A stretch of DNA of 23,928 nucleotides, from positions 387,857 to 411,784 of the forward strand of contig BFEA01000755.1 of NCBI GenBank assembly GCA_003427395.1. Direction: 5' to 3'. Made by a program: the position numbers and the translations under genes. Below the pieces are notes generated by a model that made no database searches, was not told the origin of the DNA, and was given only the letters and a program-made list of their open reading frames with translations. Within the stretch, counting starts at the first letter, position 1, and every line of letters starts with the position of its first letter. This DNA comes from Chara braunii. Taxonomy: Eukaryota > Streptophyta > Charophyceae > Charales > Characeae. Below are positions 1-10,499 of this stretch, one piece after another.

Positions 1-139
1 GTAGTAGTGAATATTTTGAAGTTGTAGCGACAGATTCGATCGATTTCGCTCATCCTTCCGATGGAAGTTGCGCGAGGCCAGCCGCGGCCTTGAAGACTTA
101 CCTGTTGCCCTGTGCGTTACTCAACGAATGGATCCAAGT

Positions 140-140
<1 letters not shown>

Positions 141-209
<69 letters not shown>
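141..209. repeat. (CT)n microsatellite
   Basis: Uninterrupted CT dinucleotide run of about 69 bases. Both strands read through it as poly-Leu/Ser or poly-Glu/Arg, which explains the long open frames around 68-591. I see no gene here. Confidence 0.97.
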
Positions 210-212
<3 letters not shown>

Positions 213-400
213 ATTCCCACTGCCCGCGGTTCGGTCGTCGTACGCCCCCCTACACCGCCGTAACGCACACCACCACGGACCGCGTCTGCCTACGCACAAA
301 TGCACACGTCTCTCGCCATGCACGGTCGCAGCTGTAAGCCGATGCTCGCCCTCACCAGGATCGCTCCTTTGCGTGCTCGCAGGCAGCACTCGACTCGCAG

Positions 401-637
401 AAAAAAAAAAAGGGCGCGCTGTATCTTCCCGGCCTTGCGGTGCTGATTCGGAATCGCCACAGGCCGCCACGGGAGAAAAAAAATGCAGCCGCTGTATATT
501 CCCGGCCTTGCCATGCAGATTCCGCTCCGCCAAAACCCAACAAAAATGGTCCCCGCCTCACACCAGTTGGGATAAAGTGCGGGAGCGGTAAAATGATCGG
601 CCTCACACCACTTGGGAAAAAAAAGTGCGGGAGCGGT
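401..637. repeat. Two adjacent short tandem duplications with A-tracts
   Basis: Two different units are each duplicated. The first, at 401-458 and 476-531, is an A-run followed by CTGTATMTTCCCGGCCTTG and a diverged tail. The second, at about 553-588 and 600-637, is GCCTCACACCASTTGGG, a short A-rich spacer, then GTGCGGGAGCGGT. The period is about 73 bp for the first and about 47 bp for the second. No gene is supported; open frames across the block have no recognisable protein. Confidence 0.75.
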
Positions 638-693
638 CCCGCGTGCCGGCGCCCGGTTTCTGTTGGGTCCGTCACGCGAGACCGGCTTCTTAA

Positions 694-755
694 AGTATTA
701 TATATAGTATTAGTATAGTATAGTATAGTGTAGTATAGTATTAGAGATAGTAGTG
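694..755. repeat. TATAG-type microsatellite
   Basis: AT-rich stretch made of repeated TATAG/TATTAG/TATAGTG words. It is an imperfect pentanucleotide array. Confidence 0.8.
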
Positions 756-1727
756 GTATAGAGATAGAGAAACAAATTGAAAAGCAAAGAGAAAAAAGAG
801 GAAAAACAAAGCTTCGGGAGTTTATAGGCATCTATCTTAGTTCTGTAAACCTCGGATGTAAGGTGATGGAGGCCTGATTTCACTCACACAGCCGACTGTG
901 TGTGACCATACATATACCCGACTCGTGTGCAACCAGTGGTGGAACCGTGCCCCATGTAAATTCTGAGTTCCTTCGTCATTGGGATTCGAGTTGAGGTCTG
1001 GCATTTCACCAGTGCATGGCTACTCCTTCAGAGTATCAATATCACCTGGTCATCATGGTTTTGCGAACGGAAAACTGTGGTCACCTAGAGCACATTCAAC
1101 ACATCCGCGAGGACTTCGCACAGAGAGCCAGTGGGGCCCGAATCTTTGCGGCGGGCGTTCAGTTCGGTCCCCAATATAGCACGCCAGTGGTCAGCGGCGA
1201 CGCATGGAGCTCCTTCCCGTCTGTTGGGGCCTGCAGGGAGCCCCTTTCGTCAAAAAATTCCGGCGGGGAAAGCCAGTTGGTGAAGGGCGGGCGGAGACCC
1301 ATACCGAGAATACCGAGAAATTCTCTGACTGACTGTGACCTCCCGCCCCGGTGAGGAATCCGTCGATATCCTGTACTGTAATCTTCCGGTCCATGTCGAG
1401 CTTTTCTGGCTCTCTAGTAGTTGCACTACCCGCCATCCGCCAACATTTTGAACGCATCAGGACAGAATTCGCGTCAGATTCATTTAGAGTAGTGCAACTT
1501 GCCAGGCCCTTCGCGGTAGCCAGTCCCTTCGGCCGGTCCTTTCCTTGCCCAATGATTGCCACAGAGATGTGACCGATAGATAGGTGCATGAATGCATGAC
1601 CGCCCTTCGCAGCCACAACCTACTTCGGTTCTGCCGGGGCAAAGTCCCACTTGCACGGATTACGAGATTCTGACCGTCGATCTGTGCTATCTACGGTCAA
1701 TATCTCTTAATTCGTTTAAGTGGGACC
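756..1727. other. Intergenic stretch without a recognised gene
   Basis: Both strands are fairly open between about 1190 and 1616 (141 codons on the minus strand, 73 on the plus), but neither translation shows a domain I recognise. A 9-bp inverted repeat (GTCCCACTT at about 1646, AAGTGGGAC at about 1719) encloses a smaller ACCGTCGAT/ATCTACGGT inverted repeat, just before the MITE at 1728. A decayed coding fragment of a mobile element is possible but unsupported. Confidence 0.4.
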
Positions 1728-1836
1728 TACCGTCTTCCCCCGAGCACAACGCACCCCCATTTTGCCTGTATCGGGCCGGAAACATACCTTGTATACGTTC
1801 ATTTTCAGGGTCCGTTAAGTTCGGGGGAAGACGGTA
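1728..1836. mobile_element. 109-bp TA-flanked MITE, copy 1
   Basis: The element starts TACCGTCTTCCCCCGAGC and ends with the matching inverted sequence GGGGGAAGACGGTA. The terminal inverted repeats extend about 30 bp with a few mismatches. The outermost TA on both sides fits a TA target duplication, as in Tc1/mariner-type elements. The interior contains CTGTATCGGRCCGG and GTATACGTTCATT, which recur in the second copy at 10123-10231. Both copies are exactly 109 bp including the TAs. There is no coding capacity, so it is a non-autonomous element. The superfamily is inferred from the TA only. Confidence 0.85.
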
Positions 1837-2313
1837 GCCTCCGGACAAAGCTCGCTCGCCTTGCCCGAGCTAGGCAACCGACTGAGATGCGAACATCGCG
1901 ACCGCGATCGTCTAACTGCCGCCAGACACTCACAGACGCGAAAGCGAAAGGGGCGCGACGACAAAGCGGCCTGGGTAGAATCGCCTCATCCTGACTAATT
2001 ATATTATAATCACTAATTACTTCACACACGCTCCACTTGAAGTCAGTTCAAGGGCTTCCCTACTTTGTGCGAGGGTATCGTGTGATCGTTGAGCACTGTG
2101 TGATCTCCACGTGGCGGTCGCTTCAGCTCAGTCCTTCTCTAATTTCTTTTCTCACGTGAGTTTCTTCGTTCGGGATCGGGATCGAGTAATGCCGTTGTTA
2201 TCTCATTCTAGTCGCAGCAGCCGGGATGAGATAGGCTCACGGCTGCATAATCAGGGGTTGAAAAACCCCACACAGCCGTATGCGAGTTTTGCTGCTACGT
2301 TGACACGTACGAG
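1837..2313. other. Intergenic stretch, nothing recognised
   Basis: No coding region, RNA gene or repeat could be supported. Short open frames on both strands give no recognisable protein. Confidence 0.4.
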
Positions 2314-2402
2314 CAGCAGAGGTATTCCATCAAATCAATTATTTTTTGATGCAGAGGTCCGAGCAGAGGTATTCCATCAAATTTGTGGTTGATGCAGAGT
2401 CC
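2314..2402. repeat. Two-copy tandem repeat (about 46 bp)
   Basis: The words GCAGAGGTATTCCATCAAAT and TTGATGCAGAGTCC occur twice in order, at about 2314-2358 and 2361-2402, with a short diverged centre. This is a direct tandem duplication. Confidence 0.8.
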
Positions 2403-2472
2403 AACTTACCGTCATTCAACTTCTTGTTGTGATGATGAATTTTTTTTTTGGAAGTTCGTTTCATGTGATAAA

Positions 2473-2595
2473 GTACCTTTGATCGATATAGGAATACCTT
2501 TGATCGATATTATACAGTAATGCCTTCGATCGATCTATAATGCCTTCGATATGATACAGTAATGCCTTTGATCGATCTATAATGCCTTTGTACTA
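2473..2595. repeat. Degenerate tandem repeat of TGCCTTTGATCGAT words
   Basis: Six imperfect copies of the core (A)TACCTTTGATCGAT / ATGCCTTYGATCGAT follow one another, alternating with TATACAGTA or ATCTATA spacers. It is a short minisatellite. GATCGATC is palindromic, so each unit can pair with itself. Confidence 0.8.
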
Positions 2596-2602
2596 TCTTT
2601 TT

Positions 2603-3063
2603 GTAAGTGGACAAGCTCGTGCATTACGGTAGTGTGCTTAATTACAGTAATAGCGAGCAAGTGATGATATCTCGTCTCGTCCATTAGAGTCACATCGTCA
2701 TCGTCGGCGGCCAATTGTGAGGCAGCTGTCTGAGAAATCCAAGCTTGGATCTCCACGAGTGCTTGCCGATTGTCTCATCTCAGGGTCTGGTTTCTGTTCT
2801 CTTCACCTGGGTACTTGGTCATTTTGATCTTTCAATATATATTCGATCTTCTACTCGTGGTGCCGTTCCTTCCGCTGCCAGCTCCGCATTTGCCACGTAC
2901 TAGGCTGTAATAGCAGAGGCATTGAAGTCTCAGCTTGCTGTCTATTCAGCTACTTGGTGGGTGATGAATGCGATGTCTCGGAGCTACTAAGAGTGCATTT
3001 GTGAAACTATATGACGAACATCTTCATCATCAAAAGCTTACTAGAACACTGAATTCCTCCTAC

Positions 3064-3064
<1 letters not shown>
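2603..3064. other. Intergenic stretch, nothing recognised
   Basis: Ordinary-composition DNA between the TGATCGAT array and the next (TC)n run. No supported feature on either strand. Confidence 0.4.

Positions 3065-3115
<51 letters not shown>
3065..3115. repeat. (TC)n microsatellite
   Basis: About 51 bases of pure TC repeats. Confidence 0.97.
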
Positions 3116-3118
<3 letters not shown>

Positions 3119-3129
3119 GGAACGAGGGG

Positions 3130-3137
3130 TATAAATA
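3130..3137 (+). promoter_or_regulatory. TATA-box-like sequence TATAAATA
   Basis: A perfect match to the plant TATA consensus lies about 930 bases upstream of the first in-frame ATG of the large gene. It could belong to that gene if a long leader or 5' intron exists. On sequence alone it may equally be chance. Confidence 0.2.
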
Positions 3138-3268
3138 CTGAGGATAGTGGCTGAAATGATTACCTGAGCAGTGAGGTAGAAGGGTAATCGCAACTGGTGT
3201 CGCATGCCATGGACATTACGTGTATGCTGTGAAAGTAAAACCTCGCACGTTCTGTCTACATTTGCATG

Positions 3269-3272
<4 letters not shown>

Positions 3273-3300
<28 letters not shown>

Positions 3301-3316
3301 TGCCTCTCTCTCTCTC
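3273..3316. repeat. (TC)n microsatellite, interrupted
   Basis: TC repeats broken by TTGCC at about 3300 and ending TCTCGC. Polypyrimidine on the plus strand. Confidence 0.9.
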
Positions 3317-3721
3317 GCTGTTCTTTCGTCTTGCCTGCGAGGTAGTCATCAGCTGTGAAGGTGGCTTACTTGGTTCCAAGGGAAGTGACGATGTGCAAAC
3401 AAGATGGGGGACCATCGAGCGTGGAGAACGGAGAATGGAAGTTAATTAATCTGTCTGTTGGCCTTTTCACTTTTACTTGATGGGACTTCTGCGTTGCTGA
3501 TTCCTTGGCACCTGAATGAGCAGTGCGGTGCGAGAAACAGGATCGGGGATGTAATTGAATGCAGAGGAGGATGAGCATAGGAAAGAGGCACGCCTTTCCG
3601 CTCTCTCTATTGCTCCTTCCTGGTGTTACTAGTAGTTGTCATCCAGGGCACTGCCTATCGTATCTCAGATGCGTGCAAACAGTTCTAAACAAAATTGAAT
3701 GCGAGGAGGTGGTAAAGTCTC

Positions 3722-3722
<1 letters not shown>

Positions 3723-3755
<33 letters not shown>
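3723..3755. repeat. (TC)n microsatellite followed by TTTAG
   Basis: About 33 bases of TC repeats ending in TCTTTAGG, about 300 bp upstream of the large CDS. The pyrimidine tract plus TTTAG resembles a 3' splice acceptor, so a 5'-UTR intron could end here. That is a guess, since (TC)n runs are common in this window. Confidence 0.85.
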
Positions 3756-3757
<2 letters not shown>

Positions 3758-4061
3758 AGGTTTTTCTCGTCTTACTTACGAGTCGTCGTGCTGATGGAGG
3801 AACACTTATGAATTGTTGCTTACCATCACCAATTACTGAGGATATCTCCCTCGCTCTCTTGCTGCTCTCAGAACGAGCGTTTCGTGAGGAGGATAGGAGG
3901 GAAGTGCTTTACTCAGCGGGACTCGATCTGTCGATGTGCAAGTGGCTTTATCTACTCTCTCTCCAACGCATCGATCATCTCCGAATACGATAGTAGTGAC
4001 TATAGGGTCGACGTTTTTCTGTCTGTCGGCATTGCGCGATCCGTTGACAGGGAACAAGAAA

Positions 4062-6178
4062 ATGGAGACCGACGTGGCCCGGTCCGGATCGCAACGAAGG
4101 AGGAGGAGACCGACGTGTCCGTTGCGGCATCCGAGTCGTCTCATGTGGAGCGTCGTCTACACTCTCCTTCTGATCATCGGATTCAGCTGTGTCGTGAGCA
4201 CGACGAATCTCAGGGTTGATGGGATTGAGTCACAAAAGCAGCCATCTCGTCGCGGCAGGTCAGACGAGGCAAGCGTTGCAGCAGGAGGAGGAGGAGGAGG
4301 TGAGGAGCAACTGTCGAACCAAAAGGCCACGACGACAGGACAAGTGGCAGTCGAGCGCAGTGCGATGGGCGACGATGGTGGTGATGCATCGAGATCGCAG
4401 TCGGTGTCTCACTGTCACTCGAACGATGGGTCTGTCGGAATGAAGGAAAAAGGTGGGCATACGACGGACCCCGGTGATGATGATGATGGGTTAATCATGG
4501 AGGAGGGTGGTGATCAGGATGATGATGGGTTAATCATGTCGAGTCCCGGATGTCTAGCAAGATCAAGTGAGAGTTGGAAGGATGTGATTCAATCCGATTC
4601 GCTGCCCCCTCCTCCACCCCCTCCGCCGCCGGATTCCGTCCGTCGCGACGAAATGAGATCCCGTCCTCCCACGGCAGAAAGTGGGGACCATGGGGGCATC
4701 TCCGCCGCCATGGGGGATCACCTTTTGGGATCTCCAACGGCGGAGGAAGCGATGGGCCGAATTGCGAGCGGAGACGCGGCGGCGGCGGCGGCGGCGGCGG
4801 AGGCTTTGGTGATTGGTCGTGACGGCGGCGAGGAGGGCGGAGGGCGACGCACCTTAGTGGCAAGTGACGTCAGCGATGGGGAAGCCGATGATGGTATAGT
4901 TGCGATCCCGACCGGGACAGGGATGGACGGAGAGGTTCGGCTGGAATTGGCGTCGAGGGTGGGAGATCAAGGACGCGTCGTTGGTGTTGACGGCAACAAT
5001 GGCGGAACAGCGAGAGGTTCCGCGGCGTTGGATTCGTCTTTTTTGCACATGGTTACGAGCGAGAGGACAGCACGAGAGGTGCCCGATGACGTGGGTGTTA
5101 ACGGACACGTTTCTGCTAGCGATGGTGGCAGAACAACATGGCCGTTGAATGACGAAGAGACGGGGCGCTCTTTGATGCCAAGCAATGGGAACGGAGATCT
5201 GATGGGGGGGGGGGATAGGGATACCGACGAGCAGCACCCTAGTAGGTACGGAGTGGACATGTGCCCCGAGTGCGGCGGAGGGGTCGGGGTCGGTCGGGAC
5301 AGTTCGTCGTCGGCCGCCGACGTAAAAGTAGTGGCAACGACGACTGACACAGCGGCACGAAGATCAACGGCTGCTGCCGATGATGCCGAGGGGAGAGAGG
5401 AGGTGGTGGATGATGAGCTGCGCGAAGATCGACGGCTGCCCGCAGCAGCTTCTGTAGTGCACAAGCGTCCGCAGTCTTCTGAGGGTTCAGGCCGGGGAGA
5501 CTTCTACCCCAGAGGAGGAGGATCCGAGGGGATCCGCATGGAGAGAGAAGGGAAAGAGGAAAGGACAGGACGGGAGGGAGTCGGTGTCGATTGGCTGCCG
5601 ACGGTGTTGTCATACGGCGTCGAGATGTGTCCCGAGTGCGTGGATCCTGGAAGGGACTTCCTCTTGGCTGGCAAACAGAACGAGTCGGCAGGCATTCGCT
5701 TACAGGGAGAGGCAGCGGGATGGAGCGAGAGAAGAGATGATGAGCAAGATGGTGATCTTTTGCCGTCGCAGACGGTGTCGCCGACCGGACTGAAGATCCC
5801 CGAGGAGGAGTGCGGGGGGTTAGGGAAGAAGAAGTATCTTCCCTCCCGTGCCTTGTTAGAGAACGAGTCTGGCGGCGACTCGCCGGCGAGAGTAGCGGTA
5901 AGTCCTGCGGTGTTTAATCAGGCTCATCACGAAGAGGAGGACGATGAAGACGACGAAGAGTTTTGGAATGGTATTTCTAATGAATACGTGGATGATGACG
6001 TGGACACGGACGATTTGTTTCTATTTTTAGATACGGTCGAGGAGTCGACGGCGGAGGCGGACCTGTTTGGAAACTCTTCCGCTCCTGGGCCGGCGGAAAG
6101 GAAGGTTGTGGCGGAAAATCGCGGCGACAAGGAAGCACCAGAGATTAACGATGGAGTATTGAGGAGTAGGGATGATCG

Positions 6179-6209
<31 letters not shown>

Positions 6210-9200
6210 GTTCTGGATCAATCACAGAACAACACCGTAGGGAGAGAAGGGAGGGCACCAGCACAGCTGTCGTCTTACGACTTAGGAAGAGGAAGTGTTA
6301 TTGCTGACGTGTCATTGGATACGAATGAAGGAGAACGATCGCTCGGCAGGGAAGAGCGGGTTGTAATGAGAGGAGGGAAGCGCGTTGAGGAGGTGCTCAG
6401 TTCTCCGTCGATTGGAGAAGACGTTATCGGCAGTCCTTATGCGGCAGCTACGGAGGAGGAGGAACAAGACTTCATCGGCTGTCCTCATGCGGCAGCTATG
6501 GAGGACGAGGAGGAGGAGGAGGAGGAGGAAGAGGAGGAGCGGAAGGGTGCGAGTGTCAGTATGGCGACCGATGATGTAAAAGAGCAGCAGGAAAGAATGA
6601 GGTCGATCCACGACGATGAGAGGGAAGAAAGGCGTCGAGAAGAAGATGAGAACGAGGGTGATCGAATGGGTGGCCCCGATGTTCTCATGGAATCGAAAGC
6701 AGAATGTCATCGCTTGAGTCGTTCGGCGGCTGCGGCGGCGAAGCGGAAGACAAACGAGCAACAGCGGCGTTGTCTGGAAGACGAGGTGGGGGGTGGGAAC
6801 GAGGCGGAGGCTGATTGGAGAGGCCGCGGGTGCGGAAGGGGGGGGGCGGGGGATGCAAATGGGGTGGGTAGAGATGGGGGGAATGGGGTGCCCTTACGTG
6901 AGGGGGACGAGGGAAAAGGAAAGGTGGGGAGGAAGGCAGTGGATGGCATGCTTCGCTTGATCTCGCTGCAGCGCGACGCGCTTTTGCACCTGGAAGCGTT
7001 GTTAGAATCGCAGGAGAAACGACTCCGCCAGCTGAGTGCCTTGCTGATGGCAGAAGAGAGTGCAGCAGATGGTCCCGTAGTTGTTGACGAGGAGAAAATC
7101 ATGGCCGGTCAAAGAAAGTCGATAAGGAACGCAGCGGGAGTCGCGGGGATTCGAAAGACTCCGACGACGGATGGCCGATCAGCGCCGCCGCCGAGTTCAT
7201 CATCATCCAGCTGTGGTCACTCGTCTAGGCACCGCCACGTGGCATCCGGGTTTTCTTGTGAAGCCGCCGAGTGTGACAGAGATCGTCGTTTGCTCTTAAG
7301 TGCGCAGCAGGACTGTCGAAGCGGTAGCCAAGCGAACGAGCTTCTTCATCTCCTTCCTCCGGTCCCCGTAGAGCGCGTCGCTGCGGATGCTGCTGCTGCT
7401 GATACATTAGATTGGAGCGATGGATCGTCATTGCGCAGCAGCTTGTCAGTGGAACAAGTGAAGGAGGGAGGACGAGTGCTCGGGGCTTTGTCGGAACGGA
7501 AAGACGTAGACGAAGAAGAGGGAACATCGTCGTCATCATCGATGGCATTCGGGTCGTTGAAGCGACGAGTGACATGGAAGAAGCACTTTGAGCTCCTGGG
7601 CGTCGCTAGCGTGGAGGCACCGGTCACTGTTATGCACGCACTCCCTCAGCAAGGGGAGAACGGATTGAGCAGGTATGTGGCTGTAGGCGATGCGATGGGC
7701 AGAGTATCAATCTTCACTCCCTATGGAGATCGGATTTTATGGCGAAAGATAACCGAGGATGATGGATCGTCGTCGGCGGTTACGGCTATGTCGTCGTATG
7801 TCGTCGGCAGGAATGTGACTATCATAGTCGTTGGATTAGCGAATGGTAGATCGTTGGCGTTGGAAGTAGCAGAGGAGAGAATTGCTACAGCTTTGGCCCA
7901 ACCGCTGGATGGGGAGATCAAATACACTCTGTCGTGGATCTCCACGACCCGTCTCTGTGCTCCGCATGTCGGCGGCGGCGGTGGCGGCGGCGATTCTTCT
8001 TCTTCTTCTTCTGATCTCTGCGGTTCCGCTAGTGCCATCTGTCGTTTCAGAAATGCGCGCTCTCCCCCCGACTCCCCGATCCCGACTACCCGTTTGTCGT
8101 CGTCGGAGGCGGCAGCGGATCCCGCTCCCGATCGCGATCGCGATGGCGCGGTTATGAACGGCGATGGTGACCGTGATGGTGATGATGCGTATTCGTACGC
8201 GGGCGAACTTGAAGAGATGGTGGGTGATCATTGTCAGGACGGGACGGTAATGCGGGGTGGGGATCCGGATCGAGCTGTGTCTTCCGATCACCGGAAGCTT
8301 AGTGGTTGCGTCGGTCGCCCGTGGTCGTCATCATCATCTTCGTCGACGGCGGCGCCCTTTGGCTCCTACGATGATGACACGTGTTCTTCATCATCGGCTG
8401 TTGTGGCGGTGGAGATCTACCGCGTCGGCGGTCTGGGTCGTTGCGCGGTGATCGCGCATGCCGACGGAGTGATGACGCTTTTCGCGGAGAACCTGACACG
8501 TGTCGCGACGGGGCGCGGTCCTCAGCGGCCGCTAGCGTTTCTGCGGTCGCAGATGCAATCTTCCAAGGCAGTGCTTGTGTCTGCCAGTGGGGCGACGATC
8601 GTGCGCTTGCCTGAGTTGAGTGTGACCACAACGAATCCTTGCAAATTGCTGACGAGGGTTGAAGCAGAAGGCGAAGGGGAAGGGCAAGACGTAGCCGGGA
8701 ATGATGACCCGCAGAGACGTCGGCGATCGGTGCCTTTGGTCGGATTCGCTGTGGATCCTGTGTCGCGATCGCGGTACTACGCTGTCACGGAAGATGGACA
8801 GCTCCTCTCTCTTTTCCTAGGTGGAGGAGGAGGAGGAGGAGGAGGAGGAGGAGGAGGAGGAGGCAGAGGAGGAAGGGAAAGGGAAGACGATGGTGAAGGG
8901 CCAGAATGCACGGTGCGAAGCAGGCGACCGGTGCTGTCGAAAGACGCCAAGCAAGTTACGTACGGTAATAGGAAAGCACAGGAGGAAGATGTTGAGCGGA
9001 AGAAGGAACAGACCGGAGGCGAAGGAGAGGAGCCAGTCGAGACAGGAGGACGGGATTTGCTTGTCCACCCACTGCGCGCTCTGAGAGGGTACGTCGTCGT
9101 CGCAGATCCCGACCGTCGCTTGCACGTATTCAACACCGTGATGGGTCGCGACGCTGCCAGGCGTAAGACTATCAACAATCCCTCGCTTATTGTGAGTGTC

Positions 9201-10073
9201 TGCATGGAGGACGTTATTGCGGAATGGTGGGACGGGGCGACGGCGGCGCGCTTCACAACAGCAGCAGCAGCAGGAGGAGGAGGAGGACGAGGAGGAATGG
9301 GAAATGGGGGTGTTGGGGCCCCACTGGGATTGAGGGGATTGAGCATGGAGAGTAACGGAGACAGAATGCTAGCTGTGGGATTCGACGAGGGTTACGTGGC
9401 GTTCTATCGTGCAAGGGGAGTGGGCATGCGGCATCAGCACATTGAGAAGGCAGGAGCATCTGTCTTCTGGAAGAACCCCATCTTCATGGCTGTTGTGGGG
9501 CTCGTCATTTTTTGGCAGATTGTGAAAAGTAAGAAGGGCAACGGTCAGTGGAACGGATGGTCGACAGGAGGGGTAGATGACGGTTGGGGTCGGGCAGGAG
9601 GAGGAGGAGGAGGAGGGTTATGGGAGCAGCTTGAGAGATCTTATTCTAGTGAAAGAAAGCATGGTAATCGTCGTCGTCACGGGATGGCTGCTGCAGAACG
9701 AGAAACGACGGAAAGAACAGGAAGGACACCAGCGAGTGGGTCATCGCCTACAGATGCCGGGTCTCTTAAGAAGTCCCGATCGAGAACGTTCCAAAGAGAG
9801 GGGTCGAGATCCCTCGAAAGAGAGGGGTCGAGATCCCTGGAAAGAGAGGGGTCGAGATCCCTGGAAAGAGAGGGGTCGAGACCGTCCGAAAGAGAGGGGT
9901 CGAGACCGTCCGAAAGAGAGGGGTCGAGAACCTTGGAGAGAGAGGGGTCGAGAACCTTGGAGAGAGAGGGGTCGAGAACCTTCGAGAGAGAGGGGTCGAG
10001 AACCTTCGAGAGAGAGGGGTCGAGAACCTTCGAGAGAGAGGGGTCATTCACAGGGTCGGATTCGTACCGATGA
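4062..10073 (+). CDS. Giant At1g75140-like membrane protein (about 2,003 aa, single exon)
   Basis: Uninterrupted ORF. The frame is open further upstream only from a GTG at 3936. I choose the first in-frame ATG (4062), which has A at -3 and G at +4; the ATG at 4143 would give a cleaner signal peptide. Residues 28-46 (from MWSVVYTLLLIIGF) are hydrophobic: signal peptide or anchor. Residues about 50-950 are acidic, Gly/Ser-rich and probably disordered, with a run of nine Gln at 6180-6206, a poly-Glu run near 6505-6540, and two CPEC motifs (401-404, 523-526) preceded by YGVDM/YGVEM. Residues about 962-1001 (LISLQRDALLHLEALLESQ) form a coiled coil. From 1172 the protein aligns from memory with Arabidopsis At1g75140: YVAVGDAMGRVSIF (1205), HADGVMTLFAENLTR (after 1461), VDPVSRSRYYAVTEDG (1560 on), LRALRGYVVVADPDRRLHVF (1671). 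This looks beta-propeller-like, interrupted by Ser and poly-Gly loops. A transmembrane helix lies at about 1807-1825 (IFMAVVGLVIFWQIV), followed by a basic tail of REGS repeats. The family's function is unknown. The length is about three times that of the Arabidopsis protein. Confidence 0.85.
9794..10043 (+). repeat. 24-bp coding minisatellite (REGSRxxE repeat)
   Basis: About ten tandem 24-bp units around AGAGAGGGGTCGAGA encode eleven REGS cores with variable residues between them. The order of variants is three RSLE, two RPSE, two RTLE, then three RTFE, so each variant sits beside its own copies. This points to repeated local duplication. The unit length is a multiple of three and stop-free in several frames, so long shadow ORFs appear on both strands. 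It forms the Arg/Glu/Ser-rich C-terminal tail of the membrane protein, on the opposite side of the membrane from the propeller. Confidence 0.95.
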
Positions 10074-10122
10074 GAATTGACAACTCCATTTGCTGCAAGG
10101 GGGTTGAGCAGATTGTGCAGAC

Positions 10123-10231
10123 TACCGTATTCCCCCGAACACAACGCACCCTCTGTATGGCTGTATCGGACCGGGAAATTACCTCGTATACGTTCATTAT
10201 AAGGGTGCGTTGTGCTCTGGGGGAGACGGTA
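10123..10231. mobile_element. 109-bp TA-flanked MITE, copy 2
   Basis: Second copy of the element at 1728-1836. It starts TACCGTATTCCCCCGAAC and ends CTGGGGGAGACGGTA. It has the same length, the same internal words (CTGTATCGGACCGG, GTATACGTTCATT) and inverted ends that read ACAACGCACCC inward. It begins 49 bp after the stop codon of the large gene, so it probably lies in the 3' UTR, where the inverted ends could fold in the transcript. Confidence 0.87.
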
Positions 10232-10440
10232 GTTGTCTCGACTTCCAGACTCATGGGGTGCGTGAGTCGACTGCTCGTTGGAAAAGGGGTGGCAGAGGGA
10301 AAGGCGGGCGGGGGGGGCGAGGAGAAAGGCTCGTGTCATTTGGCTGGCTCTGGCTATGGGAGAGAGAATCGCTGTGGGCATGCGGCTCTATTTCAATGCC
10401 ATGCGCAGGCAGAGACGCAAGGGGCGGGGGAGGGGATTTT

Positions 10441-10496
<56 letters not shown>
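10441..10496. repeat. (TG)n(AG)n compound microsatellite
   Basis: TG repeats pass directly into AG repeats. The same TG-then-AG arrangement recurs at 20205-20250 and 23523-23590. Confidence 0.96.

Positions 10497-10499
<3 letters not shown>

Noticed and set aside
68-591. Overlapping plus- and minus-strand ORFs of 74-159 codons
   Set aside because: They exist because (CT)n is open in several frames; no recognisable domain outside the repeat.
1191-1616. 141-codon minus-strand ORF
   Set aside because: No recognised motif, the opposite strand is equally open, and there is no sign of codon bias or splice context; kept only as a note in the intergenic entry.
3936-4061. Upstream extension of the large ORF
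   Set aside because: The extension begins at a GTG, not an ATG; eukaryotic initiation at the ATG at 4062 with a good context is more likely.
9577-10381. 167-codon plus-strand and 234-codon minus-strand ORFs over the gene's end
   Set aside because: Shadows of the 24-bp minisatellite, which is stop-free in several frames.
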